The notes: generated by a model not told the origin, from the letters alone. DNA of 64,000 bases from Bacillota bacterium (GCA_023454175.1 JAEXRW010000031.1:44679-108678), one strand, 5' to 3'. Positions 16,362 through 25,687 are shown, counted from the stretch's first letter. Made by a program: numbers and translations.

Positions 16362-17018
16362 TCACTTCGAACTGTAAAAGATGTTTCCGCCCAGTTTGCC
16401 CAGCCGTGGCAGCTTCGTCCACCAGCTGCCTTTCGCGGGCTTGAAGGATGCCGCGTGGAAATAATACGGCTGTTTGCCCTGGAAGGCCTTTTCCCCCGCG
16501 TAATACACCTTCAGGGCGTTGGTGGTGCAGCGCGCGCTGGGCTTTGTATTCAGGAATCTTGTCCAGTTTTTCGCCGGGCTGTACCGTCCGCTTTTGATCT
16601 CGGCTTCGATCGTGCGTTTGGCTTTCTTTGCATAGCCCATCACCACGTTGCCGATGGCGGTCTGTCCCCTGTCGCTGGCGCTGCCGGCTTCGCGCATCAT
16701 GATCCTGGCCAGCAATTGGACATTCAGTTTGTCCTGTTCGGTGGCCATCATGGAGTGCCAGGTATAGACGCCCACCTTGCCGTCCGGGTAAAGCCCGTGC
16801 GCCTTCTGGTATTTCTTCACGTAATAGATGGTGGTCCCGCCGTATACGCCGTCCGCCTTCACGGGGTATTCATGCTCCTTGAGCACCTGCTGTATCTTCC
16901 GCACGTTTGCGCCCCTGCTCCCCTGTTTGATAGGCAGCTGGATGCTGGCGGCTTCCGCCGTAGGCGCCAGGATCGCCAGCAGCAGCAGGGCTGTGATGAA
17001 GGATATGGCTTTTTTCAC
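16362..17018 (-). CDS. SleB-type cell-wall hydrolase with peptidoglycan-binding domain
   Basis: The 218-residue protein has a signal peptide (about residues 1-23), a PG_binding_1 domain (about 30-92, GSRGANVRKIQQVLKEHEY and DGVYGGTTIYYVKKYQ) and a Hydrolase_2/SleB domain (about 100-218). The likely catalytic Glu110 is in ARIMMREAG. SleB is a lytic transglycosylase acting on spore cortex muramic-lactam peptidoglycan; SleB-like proteins also act on vegetative walls. It diverges from the SASP gene across 219 bp, consistent with a sporulation setting. The order PG-binding then hydrolase matches SleB. Confidence 0.87.
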   Translation of the reverse strand: MKKAISFITALLLLAILAPTAEAASIQLPIKQGSRGANVRKIQQVLKEHEYPVKADGVYGGTTIYYVKKYQKAHGLYPDGKVGVYTWHSMMATEQDKLNVQLLARIMMREAGSASDRGQTAIGNVVMGYAKKAKRTIEAEIKSGRYSPAKNWTRFLNTKPSARCTTNALKVYYAGEKAFQGKQPYYFHAASFKPAKGSWWTKLPRLGKLGGNIFYSSK

Positions 17019-17237
17019 GTTTGGTCACTCCTTATCGTGGGTTTACCGTTTCAGCCGTGTTTGGACTGATTATAGCCTTATTTATTGCTTTTGTCTATAT
17101 TTTGTGCAATATTTTCGTAATAATACGCCATCCATCTTTTCCCGCTGCTGTCTATAAAAATCTGAAAGCCGCGCTCATTTTGAGGAAACAATATGAACAG
17201 CGCCAAGAAATATAGCTTGAAAAGGAGGCGGTTGTAT

Positions 17238-17450
17238 TTGGCTCCCCAATTTACGCCCGGTACCAATGCTTGGCTGACATTCAAATCTGAATGTGCAAAA
17301 CAGGTCGGGCAGGAACAGTACATGAGCGAAAACAAAAAAGGGTATCAGGGAGACGTATCTGCAAAGGTAAATGGCTCCCACGGCGGCCCGATAGGCGGCC
17401 AGATGGTGAAACGGATGATAGAAATAGCCGAAAAGCAGTTCGGCGGGTGA
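17238..17450 (+). CDS. Alpha/beta-type small acid-soluble spore protein
   Basis: This 70-residue protein ends NGSHGGPIGGQMVKRMIEIAEKQ, the second conserved block of alpha/beta SASPs, which coat spore DNA and protect it from UV and heat. The first block, normally holding the GPR protease site (EIASE-like), is present only in altered form as FKSECAKQVG. The TTG at 17238 is chosen because AAAGGAGG lies eight bases upstream; upstream TTG and ATG codons fit that site less well. A strong terminator follows. The divergent core suggests a minor SASP. Confidence 0.85.
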   Translation: MAPQFTPGTNAWLTFKSECAKQVGQEQYMSENKKGYQGDVSAKVNGSHGGPIGGQMVKRMIEIAEKQFGG

Positions 17451-17460
17451 ATAACGAAAG

Positions 17461-17497
17461 CAATTGCCGGAAGGAATCCTTCCGGCAATTAATTTTT
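17461..17497 (+). terminator. Intrinsic terminator of the SASP gene
   Basis: CAATTGCCGGAAGG pairs exactly with CCTTCCGGCAATT around AAT and is followed by TTTTT, ten bases after the stop. Confidence 0.92.
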
Positions 17498-17552
17498 GTG
17501 CTGGATACATTGCGTGAATTTGTAAAAGCAAACATACCGATAAACTATATGT

Positions 17553-18446
17553 TCAATCCCTTTTGGATTCCTCCCATCCTTTTTCCATCGCGGCCGCCCT
17601 GTCTCTGGCGCTTGCCGTACAGGCCAGACCGCCTTCCGATGTCTCCTTGAGGGAAGGGTGCATGCACCGCCCGATACTTTTCATTGCGTCCAGCACTTCG
17701 TCCGCGGGTACCATGCTCTCCATGCCGGCCAGCACCATGTGGGCCGCCGCCAGCGCGTGCACCGCGCTGTCCGCATTTCGTTTCACGCACGGGCACTCCA
17801 CGATCCCCGCCACCGGATCGCATACAAGGCCCAGTAATCCTTTGATAGCGATAGCCAGTGCATCTGCCGCCTGCCGCGGCGTCCCGCCCTTCATCTCGGT
17901 GAATGCCGCGGCCGCCATCCCCGCCGCAGAGCCGCATTCCGCCTGGCACCCGCATTCCGCGCCCGAAAGGGATGCCCGCTTTGCGATCACGGCCCCCATC
18001 GCGCCCGCGCAAAAGAGGCCCAGCACGGCTTTTTGTTCCGGGATACCTTCCATCTCCATGGCTGGCAGGATCACCCCCGGCAGCACGCCGCATGAGCCGG
18101 CCGTGGGCGCCGCCACGATCTTTCCCATTTTCGCGTTGCATTCCGCCACCGCGATGGATACCGCGATGGAACGGGTATATACGTTCTGCGGGATCGTGCC
18201 GTTTGCCATGGCAGCCTGGACCTTCGCTGCGTCTCCGCCTGCCAGTCCGCTCGCCGTCCGTTTGGTTTTGGAAAAACCGAAATCGGCCGCCTCCTGCATG
18301 ATGCGCAGCCGCTCCGCCATTTCGTCATAGACTTCCTGTTCGTTCCGTTCCGAGGCCGCCGCCTGGCTCAGGAGTGCGTGTTCCCCGATGCTCCTGCCCG
18401 CCTTTTCCGCGGCGCTCACCAGTTCTTGGATGGAATTGAAGGCCAT
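17553..18446 (-). CDS. sdaAA: L-serine dehydratase, iron-sulfur alpha subunit
   Basis: The 297-residue subunit of the oxygen-sensitive [4Fe-4S] L-serine dehydratase converts serine to pyruvate and ammonia. Diagnostic segments are KIVAAPTAGSCGVLPG, the Cys cluster in GAECGCQAECGSAAGM, GLVCDPVAGIVECPC and the final GLACTAS. It lies 14 bp after the beta subunit gene on the same strand, as in Gram-positive two-subunit enzymes. It would act in the cytoplasm in amino-acid fermentation. Start ATG 18446; length is normal for the family. Confidence 0.95.
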   Translation of the reverse strand: MAFNSIQELVSAAEKAGRSIGEHALLSQAAASERNEQEVYDEMAERLRIMQEAADFGFSKTKRTASGLAGGDAAKVQAAMANGTIPQNVYTRSIAVSIAVAECNAKMGKIVAAPTAGSCGVLPGVILPAMEMEGIPEQKAVLGLFCAGAMGAVIAKRASLSGAECGCQAECGSAAGMAAAAFTEMKGGTPRQAADALAIAIKGLLGLVCDPVAGIVECPCVKRNADSAVHALAAAHMVLAGMESMVPADEVLDAMKSIGRCMHPSLKETSEGGLACTASARDRAAAMEKGWEESKRD

Positions 18447-18460
18447 TTCATTCGTTCTCC

Positions 18461-19120
18461 TTACACGGGTGTGATATGCATGACGTTTGAGATGTTCGGC
18501 AGGGTTTTCAGTTCCCCTGTGATGGCTTCATCCACGGCTTCATCGGATTCTATCACGGTCACCGCTTCGCCGTGTTTTTCGTTCCTGTACACGCGCATGT
18601 ACGCGATATTGATCTTGTTCCGGGCCAGCACGCCGGCTACCTCCGCCACCACGCCCGGATAATCCTTCTGGTTGATCACGAGGGTATGGTATTCCCCCGT
18701 GAATTCCACATTGGCGCCGTTGACCGCCGTGATCTTCACCCTTCCCCCGCCGATGGAGCATCCCAGCACTTCGATAGCCATGCCTGCTTTGCCCGTCAAT
18801 TGGATGCGTGCGGTGTTGGGATGCAGGTCCTCGTCCACCGCAGTGGACAGTTTTACCCTGATACCCTTTTCTGCGGCGATCTCCCGGCTTTCACGTACGC
18901 GCGTGTCGTCGCATGCAAAGCCCAGCAGTCCCGCGATGATCGCCTTGTCCGTGCCATGCCCCTGCCCCGTACGCGCGAAGGAACCGTACAGTACGATATT
19001 GGCGCTTTTGATCTCTTCGCCCAGCGCCATCCTGGCGATGCGCCCCAGACGCACCGCGCCTGCCGTGTGGGAACTGGAAGGTCCTATCATGACCGGCCCG
19101 ATGATCTCAAAGATATCCAA
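18461..19120 (-). CDS. sdaAB: L-serine dehydratase, beta subunit with ACT domain
   Basis: The 219-residue protein opens DIFEIIGPVMIGPSSSHTAGA, the hallmark of the SdaAB substrate-binding region, and ends with an ACT domain (about residues 145-219, LVINQKDYPGVVAEVAGVLA). The start is TTG at 19120 with AGGTGA nine bases upstream. It is the first gene of the sdaAB-sdaAA operon, preceded by a recognisable promoter. The ACT domain suggests control by serine binding. Length and organisation are normal for Clostridia. Confidence 0.95.
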   Translation of the reverse strand: MDIFEIIGPVMIGPSSSHTAGAVRLGRIARMALGEEIKSANIVLYGSFARTGQGHGTDKAIIAGLLGFACDDTRVRESREIAAEKGIRVKLSTAVDEDLHPNTARIQLTGKAGMAIEVLGCSIGGGRVKITAVNGANVEFTGEYHTLVINQKDYPGVVAEVAGVLARNKINIAYMRVYRNEKHGEAVTVIESDEAVDEAITGELKTLPNISNVMHITPV

Positions 19121-19165
19121 ATCACATATTCACCTGCCCCGGAAAAAGTCGATCTCACGCATTAT

Positions 19166-19193
19166 ATTATACCAACAAATCGGCAATTACCAA
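19166..19193 (-). promoter_or_regulatory. Promoter of the sdaAB-sdaAA operon
   Basis: On the minus strand TTGGTA (19193-19188) and TATAAT (19171-19166) are 16 bases apart, 45 bases before the TTG start. Confidence 0.6.
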
Positions 19194-19346
19194 TCCCGGT
19201 ATACCCAGTCGTCAGCATGATTTTCGAAAAGAAAGATATGCCCGGCACTGAAAGGGTCAGAGGGAGCCATTTTTATCTCCCCAGGCTGTCAGATAACCCA
19301 TCGTTTAATACGCATGAAGGGATAAAATGCACTGTTGATTGGATCC

Positions 19347-19457
19347 GTCATTTCTGGCGGCGTGTACACAACGCGCACGGGGGATGCGCCGGTGTAAAAA
19401 GTTTTAGCTGGGCGGATGACACCTTGCATGCGGGTTTGTGGTGAGCAAACCCGTATG
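19347..19457 (+). repeat. Two-hairpin dispersed repeat, copy 3 (with internal insertion)
   Basis: Hairpin 2 is intact: CATGCGGGTTTG (19427-19438) pairs with CAAACCCGTATG (19446-19457) with one G-T wobble. After GTCATTTCTGGCGGCGTGTAC the expected GTCAGAAAT is replaced by roughly 45 unrelated bases before GATGACACCTTGCATG resumes. It lies between the serine dehydratase promoter and the LCP gene terminator. Confidence 0.75.
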
Positions 19458-19467
19458 TGTTAGAACA

Positions 19468-19492
19468 CAGGGGGAGCCATTGACTCCCCCTG
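19468..19492 (-). terminator. Hairpin after the LCP gene
   Basis: CAGGGGGAG pairs exactly with CTCCCCCTG around a seven-base loop, 16 bases past the stop at 19508. The following T-run is weak. Confidence 0.65.
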
Positions 19493-19507
19493 TCGGTTTC
19501 GTCTGTA

Positions 19508-21196
19508 TTAATTGAAGTCGATGCGCTTTTCATTGGACACGAGTGACTGGTTGGGGTCGCGGCTTTTCCCCAGGCCGTCCCCGTAGAATGTCTTCCAGTC
19601 GGGGACTTTCAGCTTCAGGATCGTACAGAGCTGCTGGATGTCCGTTTTCAGCTGCGTGTCCGCCGGGTGCAACAGCTCATAAGTATCCAGCGTCGGCAAA
19701 GCTGTCAGTTCCGTCTGGCACTTGTCATACAGCGCACGGATTTCGGGCCCGTACTGCCGAAATCCGGCTGGAGGCGCCGATACCAGCGGTTTCCCGTACA
19801 TGCCGGATGCCTTGCTGCTTGCAGCACCGTCCGATGGCGTTGGAGAAGCCGATGGCGTCGGAGTCGGCGTCGGTGTTGGTGTCGGCGTCGGTGTGGATGT
19901 GGGGGGTACCGATGCGGACGGCGGGGGTGACGGGCTGTAAATCGGGAGGTTCAGGTCCGCGTCCAGGATGGTCTTGGCCTGCGTCAGCACCAGTTGCGAG
20001 CTGTTTTGGATCACTTCCGACTGCATCTGCTCCCAAAGCAGCTGGGCTGCGTCCATCGTGTAGGATTTATGGGATGGCACCTTCAGGCCGAATACTTCCT
20101 GGATCATTTTGATGCGCTCTGACTGGTTTGTGATGCAGAAATTCCAGTTGAATATATTCTTTGTTGTTCCACTCATCGAATGTACTTTCATGCTGTCGAT
20201 ATTGATATTCTGGTATACGAAGTACACAAACCCCATTGTCGTCGGCGCCGGTATGTTCGTCTGCACATTGGCCTTGCTGATGATGTCCGGCAGCTGCCAC
20301 AGGCTGTTTTCCGTCCTCATTTTTTTGAAGATGGTCACCAGCAACTCCTTTTGCCGGTTGACGCGTTTGGCGTCCCCCCATTCAGACCGATCCAGGTCTC
20401 CTTTGCGCACCCGGAAATAATCCAGCGCGCCCTGCCCGCTCAGATGCTGAACGCCTTTATTGTAGTGGCGTTTGTTGATCGTGAATTCTGTATCGATATT
20501 GAAATCCACGCCTCCGATCTGATCCACTACGTCTTTCACGGATGACATGTCCACGGCATAGTAGTACTTCACGGAGTCTTTGATGCCCAGCATCCAGGAA
20601 GCGGCTTCGCATACCTTGTCAAAGCCCGACTGGGTCGGCCACCCGCCGCCGCAGTCGATGGACGCATTCAGTTTGTAGATCCCTTCCACGCCGGGTATCT
20701 GCGCATAGGTGTCGCGCGGCAGGGAGATCAGGTGTATCTCCTTCGTGCTCTTCTTGATGCACAGCACCATCATGACGTCGGAGTGATAGGCTTTTTTCCC
20801 GCCCCAGGTCTCGCGTTCCGGCGCATGGTCCACGCCGATGAGCAGGACGTTGATATAGTCGTTGAGGTTCTCCAGTACGCTCATGTCCGCTTTGGAGAGG
20901 AGTTCCTCGTACGGGTCCGGGGTCGGTGAAGGCGAAACGCCGGGTGTCATCGTGTTGGTGCTGGTTGGGCTGGGCGTCGGTGTCTCCTGGCTCACCTGTT
21001 CGCCCACTGTCTGGAATCCCCCCAGCGGATTGGCCAGGATGACGCCTACGTATATGGCCACGCCTATGATGATGGCCGCCAGGGTGCTCACGCAGCTGAC
21101 GATGATCTTTTTCTTCCTGCTCCAGGGCTTTTTGCGGGTTGTCTCGCCCGCGTTGCTGACGGTGATCTTCTTCTCTTCGCTCAAGGGTTTTTTCAT
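19508..21196 (-). CDS. LytR-CpsA-Psr (LCP) family protein
   Basis: The 562-residue protein has a Lys-rich cytoplasmic N-terminus, one membrane helix (about residues 30-52), a Pro/Thr/Ser linker and the LCP domain (about 105-290) with LLIGVDHAPE, SDVMMVLCIKK, HLISLPRDTYAQIPG and LDYFRVRKGDLDRSEWGDAKRVNRQKELL. LCP enzymes transfer undecaprenyl-linked polymers such as teichoic acids or capsule to peptidoglycan. The C-terminal part has a (Pro-Thr)n tract encoded by an imperfect GGTGTC-type repeat (about 19855-19905), then an unassigned region. The ATG at 21196 has GGAGG eight bases upstream. Confidence 0.9.
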   Translation of the reverse strand: MKKPLSEEKKITVSNAGETTRKKPWSRKKKIIVSCVSTLAAIIIGVAIYVGVILANPLGGFQTVGEQVSQETPTPSPTSTNTMTPGVSPSPTPDPYEELLSKADMSVLENLNDYINVLLIGVDHAPERETWGGKKAYHSDVMMVLCIKKSTKEIHLISLPRDTYAQIPGVEGIYKLNASIDCGGGWPTQSGFDKVCEAASWMLGIKDSVKYYYAVDMSSVKDVVDQIGGVDFNIDTEFTINKRHYNKGVQHLSGQGALDYFRVRKGDLDRSEWGDAKRVNRQKELLVTIFKKMRTENSLWQLPDIISKANVQTNIPAPTTMGFVYFVYQNINIDSMKVHSMSGTTKNIFNWNFCITNQSERIKMIQEVFGLKVPSHKSYTMDAAQLLWEQMQSEVIQNSSQLVLTQAKTILDADLNLPIYSPSPPPSASVPPTSTPTPTPTPTPTPTPSASPTPSDGAASSKASGMYGKPLVSAPPAGFRQYGPEIRALYDKCQTELTALPTLDTYELLHPADTQLKTDIQQLCTILKLKVPDWKTFYGDGLGKSRDPNQSLVSNEKRIDFN

Positions 21197-21363
21197 TGAA
21201 CCGGCCTCCAAAAGAGTACTTTCAATCTTTGACGATGACGGAAAACGGTTTGTTCCGCTATGTTGAAACCGTCATCGCCAGTATAAACGCTTCATAAGCA
21301 ATGATTTTATCATTCTTGCGTATTCTTGTCAAAATTGTTACAAATAATGACTCCCGCGTTGTT

Positions 21364-21845
21364 TCATCCTTCGCAGGGCGTGGGTTTTGCCAGCTTCGCC
21401 CGGTATTTCAGCAGCCGCGGGCGGTTGTAGCGCTGGATCATGATGAAAAGCAGCTGTATGCACAGGTTGACCGTCGAAAGGATGATGAATAGGTAGGTGA
21501 TATCGGCGTTTTTTCAAATATCAGCGCAAAGAGCAATGAAAGATATCCAAATACCGCGACAGACAGGTGGACCAGTTCGCCGACGCATGTTTCCGTTATG
21601 AATTGATCGATATATCCGGGATCCCTGCATGATTGGAGCGATTTTTTTGAAAAGCCGACTACGCTGCCCCCTTCCGGCAGCCTGTCCTTCCATTTGGGCA
21701 GCCGGATTTTTTGATACAGGCTCCGTTCAAACGGCTTTTCCCTGAAGAATCTGAGCATGGGATTGAACAGCTTCTTGGCAGCGCCCGGACCAAAAAGATC
21801 CCGAAAATGCAGCGCCGTCCAGAATGCGGCATTGAGTGCAGTCAC
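21364..21845 (-). pseudogene. Glycosyl-4,4'-diaponeurosporenoate acyltransferase-like gene, frameshifted
   Basis: From a GTG at 21845 the frame encodes hydrophobic segments and motifs typical of this CrtO-like family: FERSLYQKIRLPKWKDRLPE, then PGYIDQFITETCVGELVH. At an A6 run (minus strand, about 21516-21511) the frame breaks. Adding one A restores a continuous reading with LFIILSTVNLCIQLLFIMIQ and RYNRPRLLKYRAKLAK to a TGA at 21364, giving about 160 residues, the normal length. It is either a recent frameshift, a homopolymer sequencing error, or slippage-dependent expression. No carotenoid genes are nearby, so the substrate may differ. Confidence 0.65.
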
Positions 21846-21921
21846 CAGCAGGCCCCTCTCAATGGTCGGGTTTCATTCATGCCACCTCATCTCAAACATG
21901 CCCGCGGTTTTGGGGGTATCT

Positions 21922-24462
21922 TCATTTGGGTATCGATACGACCGTTCCCCGCGCCACATTGGGTTGCTCGACGATCAGTTTTCGCGACATCCTTTTTTGT
22001 ATCTCGTCGTTGTGCGTGATCAGGCCTATGGTCAGGTTCTGGCTCTTCAGCGATTCCAGTGCGTCCATCACCGTTTCCAGCAGCTCCGTATCCAGCGTGC
22101 CGAAGCCTTCGTCCAGGAAAAAGAATTCAAAGGGGTGGCTCTGCCTGCTGATGTGCGCGGCCAGCGCGAGTGCCAGTGTGAGGGAAAGAAGGAACGTCTC
22201 CCCGCCCGAGAGGGTGGATGCGCCCCGCTCCAGCCCTCCGTTGAAATTGTCCCGCACGAAAAACCCTGTGCTGTAGTTGTAGTAGAATTCATACCTGCCC
22301 GAGGAGAGCTTGTCCAGCTGGCAGGATGCCTCGTGCACGATGGACTGCATCAGCCTTCCCGAGGCATACTCCACGAAGGCCTTCCCGCGTATCGCCCTGG
22401 ACAGGTCTTCGATGGTTGCCAGTTCCGTTTCCACGGACTTTACGAGGCTCTGTGTGATGGCGAGCGCCGCATTGTCCTTTTCCATGCGTCCGATCTCATT
22501 TTGCAGCCCCGCCAGCGCCGCGATGCTCGTCTCCAGCTGCGTGTTCAGTTCCTGCCTTGCCGCTTTGGCTTGCTCATAGGCTTGTATCGATACCCTTTTC
22601 CCCTGCAGCTTCGCTTCCAGCGACCGCAGGTTGAAGTCGCATTCCCGTTTCTGTTCCGCGTAATCCTCCAGTGCCTTTTTCAGGGCTGCCATCTCCGCAG
22701 TTGGAAGCGCAGCCGCCAATACCTCCTCCGCGGTTTTGAACCCCTGCCCGGCCAATGCAGTGGCACAGCCGGCAACGGCTCTTTCCAGCGCCGCATCGCA
22801 CGCCTTTGCCCTGCCGTCTGCTTCTGCCAGCGCGGCGGAGCGTGTATTGAATGCCTTTTCCGCCTCCTGCTTCTCCCGCAGGGCGGCGTCATGATCCGCT
22901 AAAATCCGTTCCAGCGTTTCTTTTGTCTGCGTGATCAGCTTCGGCAGTTCTTCATTATCCAGTTGCAATATCTTCCTGGCGCCCTCGGCATCCAGCAAAT
23001 TCAACTCGTTTTGGATCGATTCCAGCCCGGCCTTCATCTGCGCCGCCATACCCTGGCATTCCGCCTCTTTCTTGTGCGCCGCATTCAGCTCCTGCTGGGC
23101 TTTCGCATACGCGTCCTTCAGGTTCCTTCGCTCCTCGTCCAGCTTTTTGAAGTCGATGAGTAGCCCGTGCGCCTTGTCCGGATGATGCGTGGACCCGCAT
23201 ACCGGGCATGCCTGCCCGTCCCTGAGCTTACCCGCGGTGAATATCGCGAAGTTCGTCTCCCGTGCGTCATTGAACGCTTTTTCGCTTTCCTCGCTCCTGG
23301 ATTTATATTCATCGTGCCGTGACTGAAGTGACGCGCATTCCTTCTGTGCCTCCACCAGCTTCTTCTCGTTCTCCAGTACGTTCCTTTTTAATGTATACAA
23401 TCTTTCCATTGCGGAGTGTTTGCTTCGCAGGACATTCTCATGCCCGTTTTTTTCTTTCTCGACAGTGCTGAATCTCTCCGCCGCAAGGTTCTTCCTGTTT
23501 TCGATCTCTTTGGCTCCTGCCAGCAGTTCGGTCTTCGTTAACGCAGCCTTCCCCGCTTCCCCGCGCGCCGCCCGCTCCGCTTCCACAAAAGGCATCGCCT
23601 TTGCTGCCCGCTCGGCGTTTAGTAATATTGTCTTTTTTGACTCCATGTCTTTTTCGAATGCGGCCAGCTCCTTTTGCCGGGCGCTGTATTTCTCCCATTC
23701 CTGCGTCAGCCTGCACCCTTCCTCCAGGGCTTTGAACTCCGGTTCACTTGCGGCCAATTTCTGTTTCAATCCCTCGAGTGAAGCCCTCTCAATGCTCTCC
23801 TTCTTCCTGCGGGAGGCCAGCTCCTCATCCGACGCGTATTGCAGGGAGGCCAGCTTCTCGCGCATCAGGTTTGCCTTGGCCGTTGATGCGTCCTTTTCCT
23901 TCCGCGCCCGCTCCTCCAGCCGCGTACCGTACCGTTCCAGCATGAAGAGTTTCTCCAGCAGGTCGTTTCGCAGCTTGGAGCTGAGCTTGAGGAAATCGGC
24001 GAACTGCCCCTGCGGCAGCACCACCGTCTTGCAGAATTCGTCCCGTTCCAGTTTCAGCAGGTCTTTTACGGCCTTGTTCATCTGGTCCGCCCGGTCCGAA
24101 GCCAGCACGGTATCCATGGCGTCCTTGCGCATCAGGCGGCAGTAGCTGGTCGTCGCGCCCTCCCTGCCCTTGTTCCGCTTGATTTCGCGGATGGCTTCGT
24201 ACAGGTACCTGGCGTTCCCCTCCTGCATTTCAAAGGTGAAGGTGACGCGCGCGCTGTTGGATTGGGAGTTGATCAGCGGCGCGATCTCCCGGCTCTCCCC
24301 GCCGAAAAGGGCGAACATCAGCGCGTCCAGCACCGTGGACTTCCCGCTTCCCGTCTTGCCGAAGATGCCGAAAAGCCCCTCCTGCCCCAGCGATGCGAAG
24401 TCGATGAATTGTCTTTCTTTATAGCTTTTGAATCCTTCTATCTCAAGCGCTGTCGGCTTCAT
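21922..24462 (-). CDS. sbcC: Exonuclease SbcC (SMC-like ATPase)
   Basis: The 846-residue ATPase subunit of the SbcCD nuclease processes DNA hairpins and protein-blocked ends. It has Walker A GIFGKTGSGKST near residue 37, two long coiled-coil arms (about 180-410 and 450-700), a zinc-hook CPVC in GQACPVCGSTHHPDKA, the ABC signature LSGGETFLLSLTLALALA and Walker B FFFLDEGFGTLD. The ATG at 24462 is used; it overlaps sbcD by 20 bases, and an upstream in-frame ATG at 24495 would extend the overlap. It forms an sbcDC operon. Confidence 0.93.
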   Translation of the reverse strand: MKPTALEIEGFKSYKERQFIDFASLGQEGLFGIFGKTGSGKSTVLDALMFALFGGESREIAPLINSQSNSARVTFTFEMQEGNARYLYEAIREIKRNKGREGATTSYCRLMRKDAMDTVLASDRADQMNKAVKDLLKLERDEFCKTVVLPQGQFADFLKLSSKLRNDLLEKLFMLERYGTRLEERARKEKDASTAKANLMREKLASLQYASDEELASRRKKESIERASLEGLKQKLAASEPEFKALEEGCRLTQEWEKYSARQKELAAFEKDMESKKTILLNAERAAKAMPFVEAERAARGEAGKAALTKTELLAGAKEIENRKNLAAERFSTVEKEKNGHENVLRSKHSAMERLYTLKRNVLENEKKLVEAQKECASLQSRHDEYKSRSEESEKAFNDARETNFAIFTAGKLRDGQACPVCGSTHHPDKAHGLLIDFKKLDEERRNLKDAYAKAQQELNAAHKKEAECQGMAAQMKAGLESIQNELNLLDAEGARKILQLDNEELPKLITQTKETLERILADHDAALREKQEAEKAFNTRSAALAEADGRAKACDAALERAVAGCATALAGQGFKTAEEVLAAALPTAEMAALKKALEDYAEQKRECDFNLRSLEAKLQGKRVSIQAYEQAKAARQELNTQLETSIAALAGLQNEIGRMEKDNAALAITQSLVKSVETELATIEDLSRAIRGKAFVEYASGRLMQSIVHEASCQLDKLSSGRYEFYYNYSTGFFVRDNFNGGLERGASTLSGGETFLLSLTLALALAAHISRQSHPFEFFFLDEGFGTLDTELLETVMDALESLKSQNLTIGLITHNDEIQKRMSRKLIVEQPNVARGTVVSIPK

Positions 24463-25687
24463 CTTCGCCCTCACGCTCCTCTTCCTCGTTTTCACTGGAA
24501 AGCCGGGTGAAAAGTTCCATGACTTCCTTCCCCGGTTCCCGCTTCATGCGGGTCTTGTAGAACTCCCTGAAAAGTTCCGGGAAGCTCATCCCTTCGATGT
24601 CCGGCGCCTCCTGCCCCGCCCGGTCCAGCTTGAATATGGGTTTGATCTGGATCAGGTCGTTGCTCCGTTCCGCCCGCAGCGCCGCCGTCTCGGAGGGTTT
24701 CAGCGGCTCGTCCAGTTCGATCTCGAGGAAGAGCCACGCCCCCCGGTCCTTCTGGCTCCGGCACAGTTCCAGCGCCTGGGGGAATCCGCTTGCTTTCCAG
24801 TGGGCGATCTTCTTCCCGCTTGTCAGCGGCACTTCCATGATCCTTGCCCGCCCACCGGGCTCCACGTCCGCGAGGTACACGCATTGCTTCCCGCCCCCGG
24901 TGGTGTGGTATTGTAGCGGCGAGCCGCAGTATGCGATCCCCCGCTCCTCCTCCAGTACCTGCGGCCGGTGCAGGTGCCCAAGCGCGCAGTACTGCACGTT
25001 TTTCGGGAGGATGGAAAGCGGGATGCCTTCAGTCCCCCCGATGGCGGCGCCCGATTCGTCCCCCGCCAGGATGCCGCCCGAGGCATAGAGGTGTGCGGCC
25101 AGGACGTTGACGCCCTCGCCGGTGAACCGTTGGGAGGCCTCGTTGAAAAGGTATTGCAGCGCGTCGGTGTATGTCGCGCCCTCCTGCCCGGTGATGGCGG
25201 AATACGTCGTCTTGATGCGTCCCTCGTTCGTATGCGGCAGCGCGAAGACGGTCACGGGGACGTCCATACTCTTTGTTTGGATGGTGAAGCAGTTGCTCCC
25301 CCTGTCATGCATCTCGATATGCCCCGGCAGCATCCCCGATACGGGCAGTGCGTAACGCGGGGAGCCCACCGCCAGCGTCCCCAGCCCCAGGAAGAGCGGG
25401 GAAGCCGCGCACAGCCTCTCGGGGTTGTCATGGTTCCCGGCGATGATTACCACCGCACGTTCCCCGTTCCGGGAGAGGCGCGTGACAGTGCGGTAATACA
25501 GCATCTCAGCTTCGGCGGAGGGGTTGTAGCTGTGGTAGATGTCCCCGCTGATGATGATTATCTGCGCGTTGTTTTCATCCGCGATGCCGATGATCTCGTC
25601 CATCACCTGGACCTGCTCCTCCATCCGGCTTTCCGTCCCCGCCAGCTTGGCCCCCAGGTGCCAGTCCGATGTATGAAGGATTCTCAA
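24443..25687 (-). CDS. sbcD: Exonuclease SbcD (Mre11-like nuclease)
   Basis: The 414-residue calcineurin-like phosphoesterase has the metal-binding blocks HTSDWHLG, IIISGDIYH, IIAGNHDNPERL, NVLAAHLYASGG and YCALGHLHRPQ, followed by a C-terminal capping region that binds SbcC and a very acidic tail. The TTG start at 25687 has AGGAGG seven bases upstream. It is translated before and overlaps sbcC. It cuts double-stranded DNA ends and hairpins with its partner. Length is normal. Confidence 0.94.
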   Translation of the reverse strand: MRILHTSDWHLGAKLAGTESRMEEQVQVMDEIIGIADENNAQIIIISGDIYHSYNPSAEAEMLYYRTVTRLSRNGERAVVIIAGNHDNPERLCAASPLFLGLGTLAVGSPRYALPVSGMLPGHIEMHDRGSNCFTIQTKSMDVPVTVFALPHTNEGRIKTTYSAITGQEGATYTDALQYLFNEASQRFTGEGVNVLAAHLYASGGILAGDESGAAIGGTEGIPLSILPKNVQYCALGHLHRPQVLEEERGIAYCGSPLQYHTTGGGKQCVYLADVEPGGRARIMEVPLTSGKKIAHWKASGFPQALELCRSQKDRGAWLFLEIELDEPLKPSETAALRAERSNDLIQIKPIFKLDRAGQEAPDIEGMSFPELFREFYKTRMKREPGKEVMELFTRLSSENEEEEREGEDEADSA

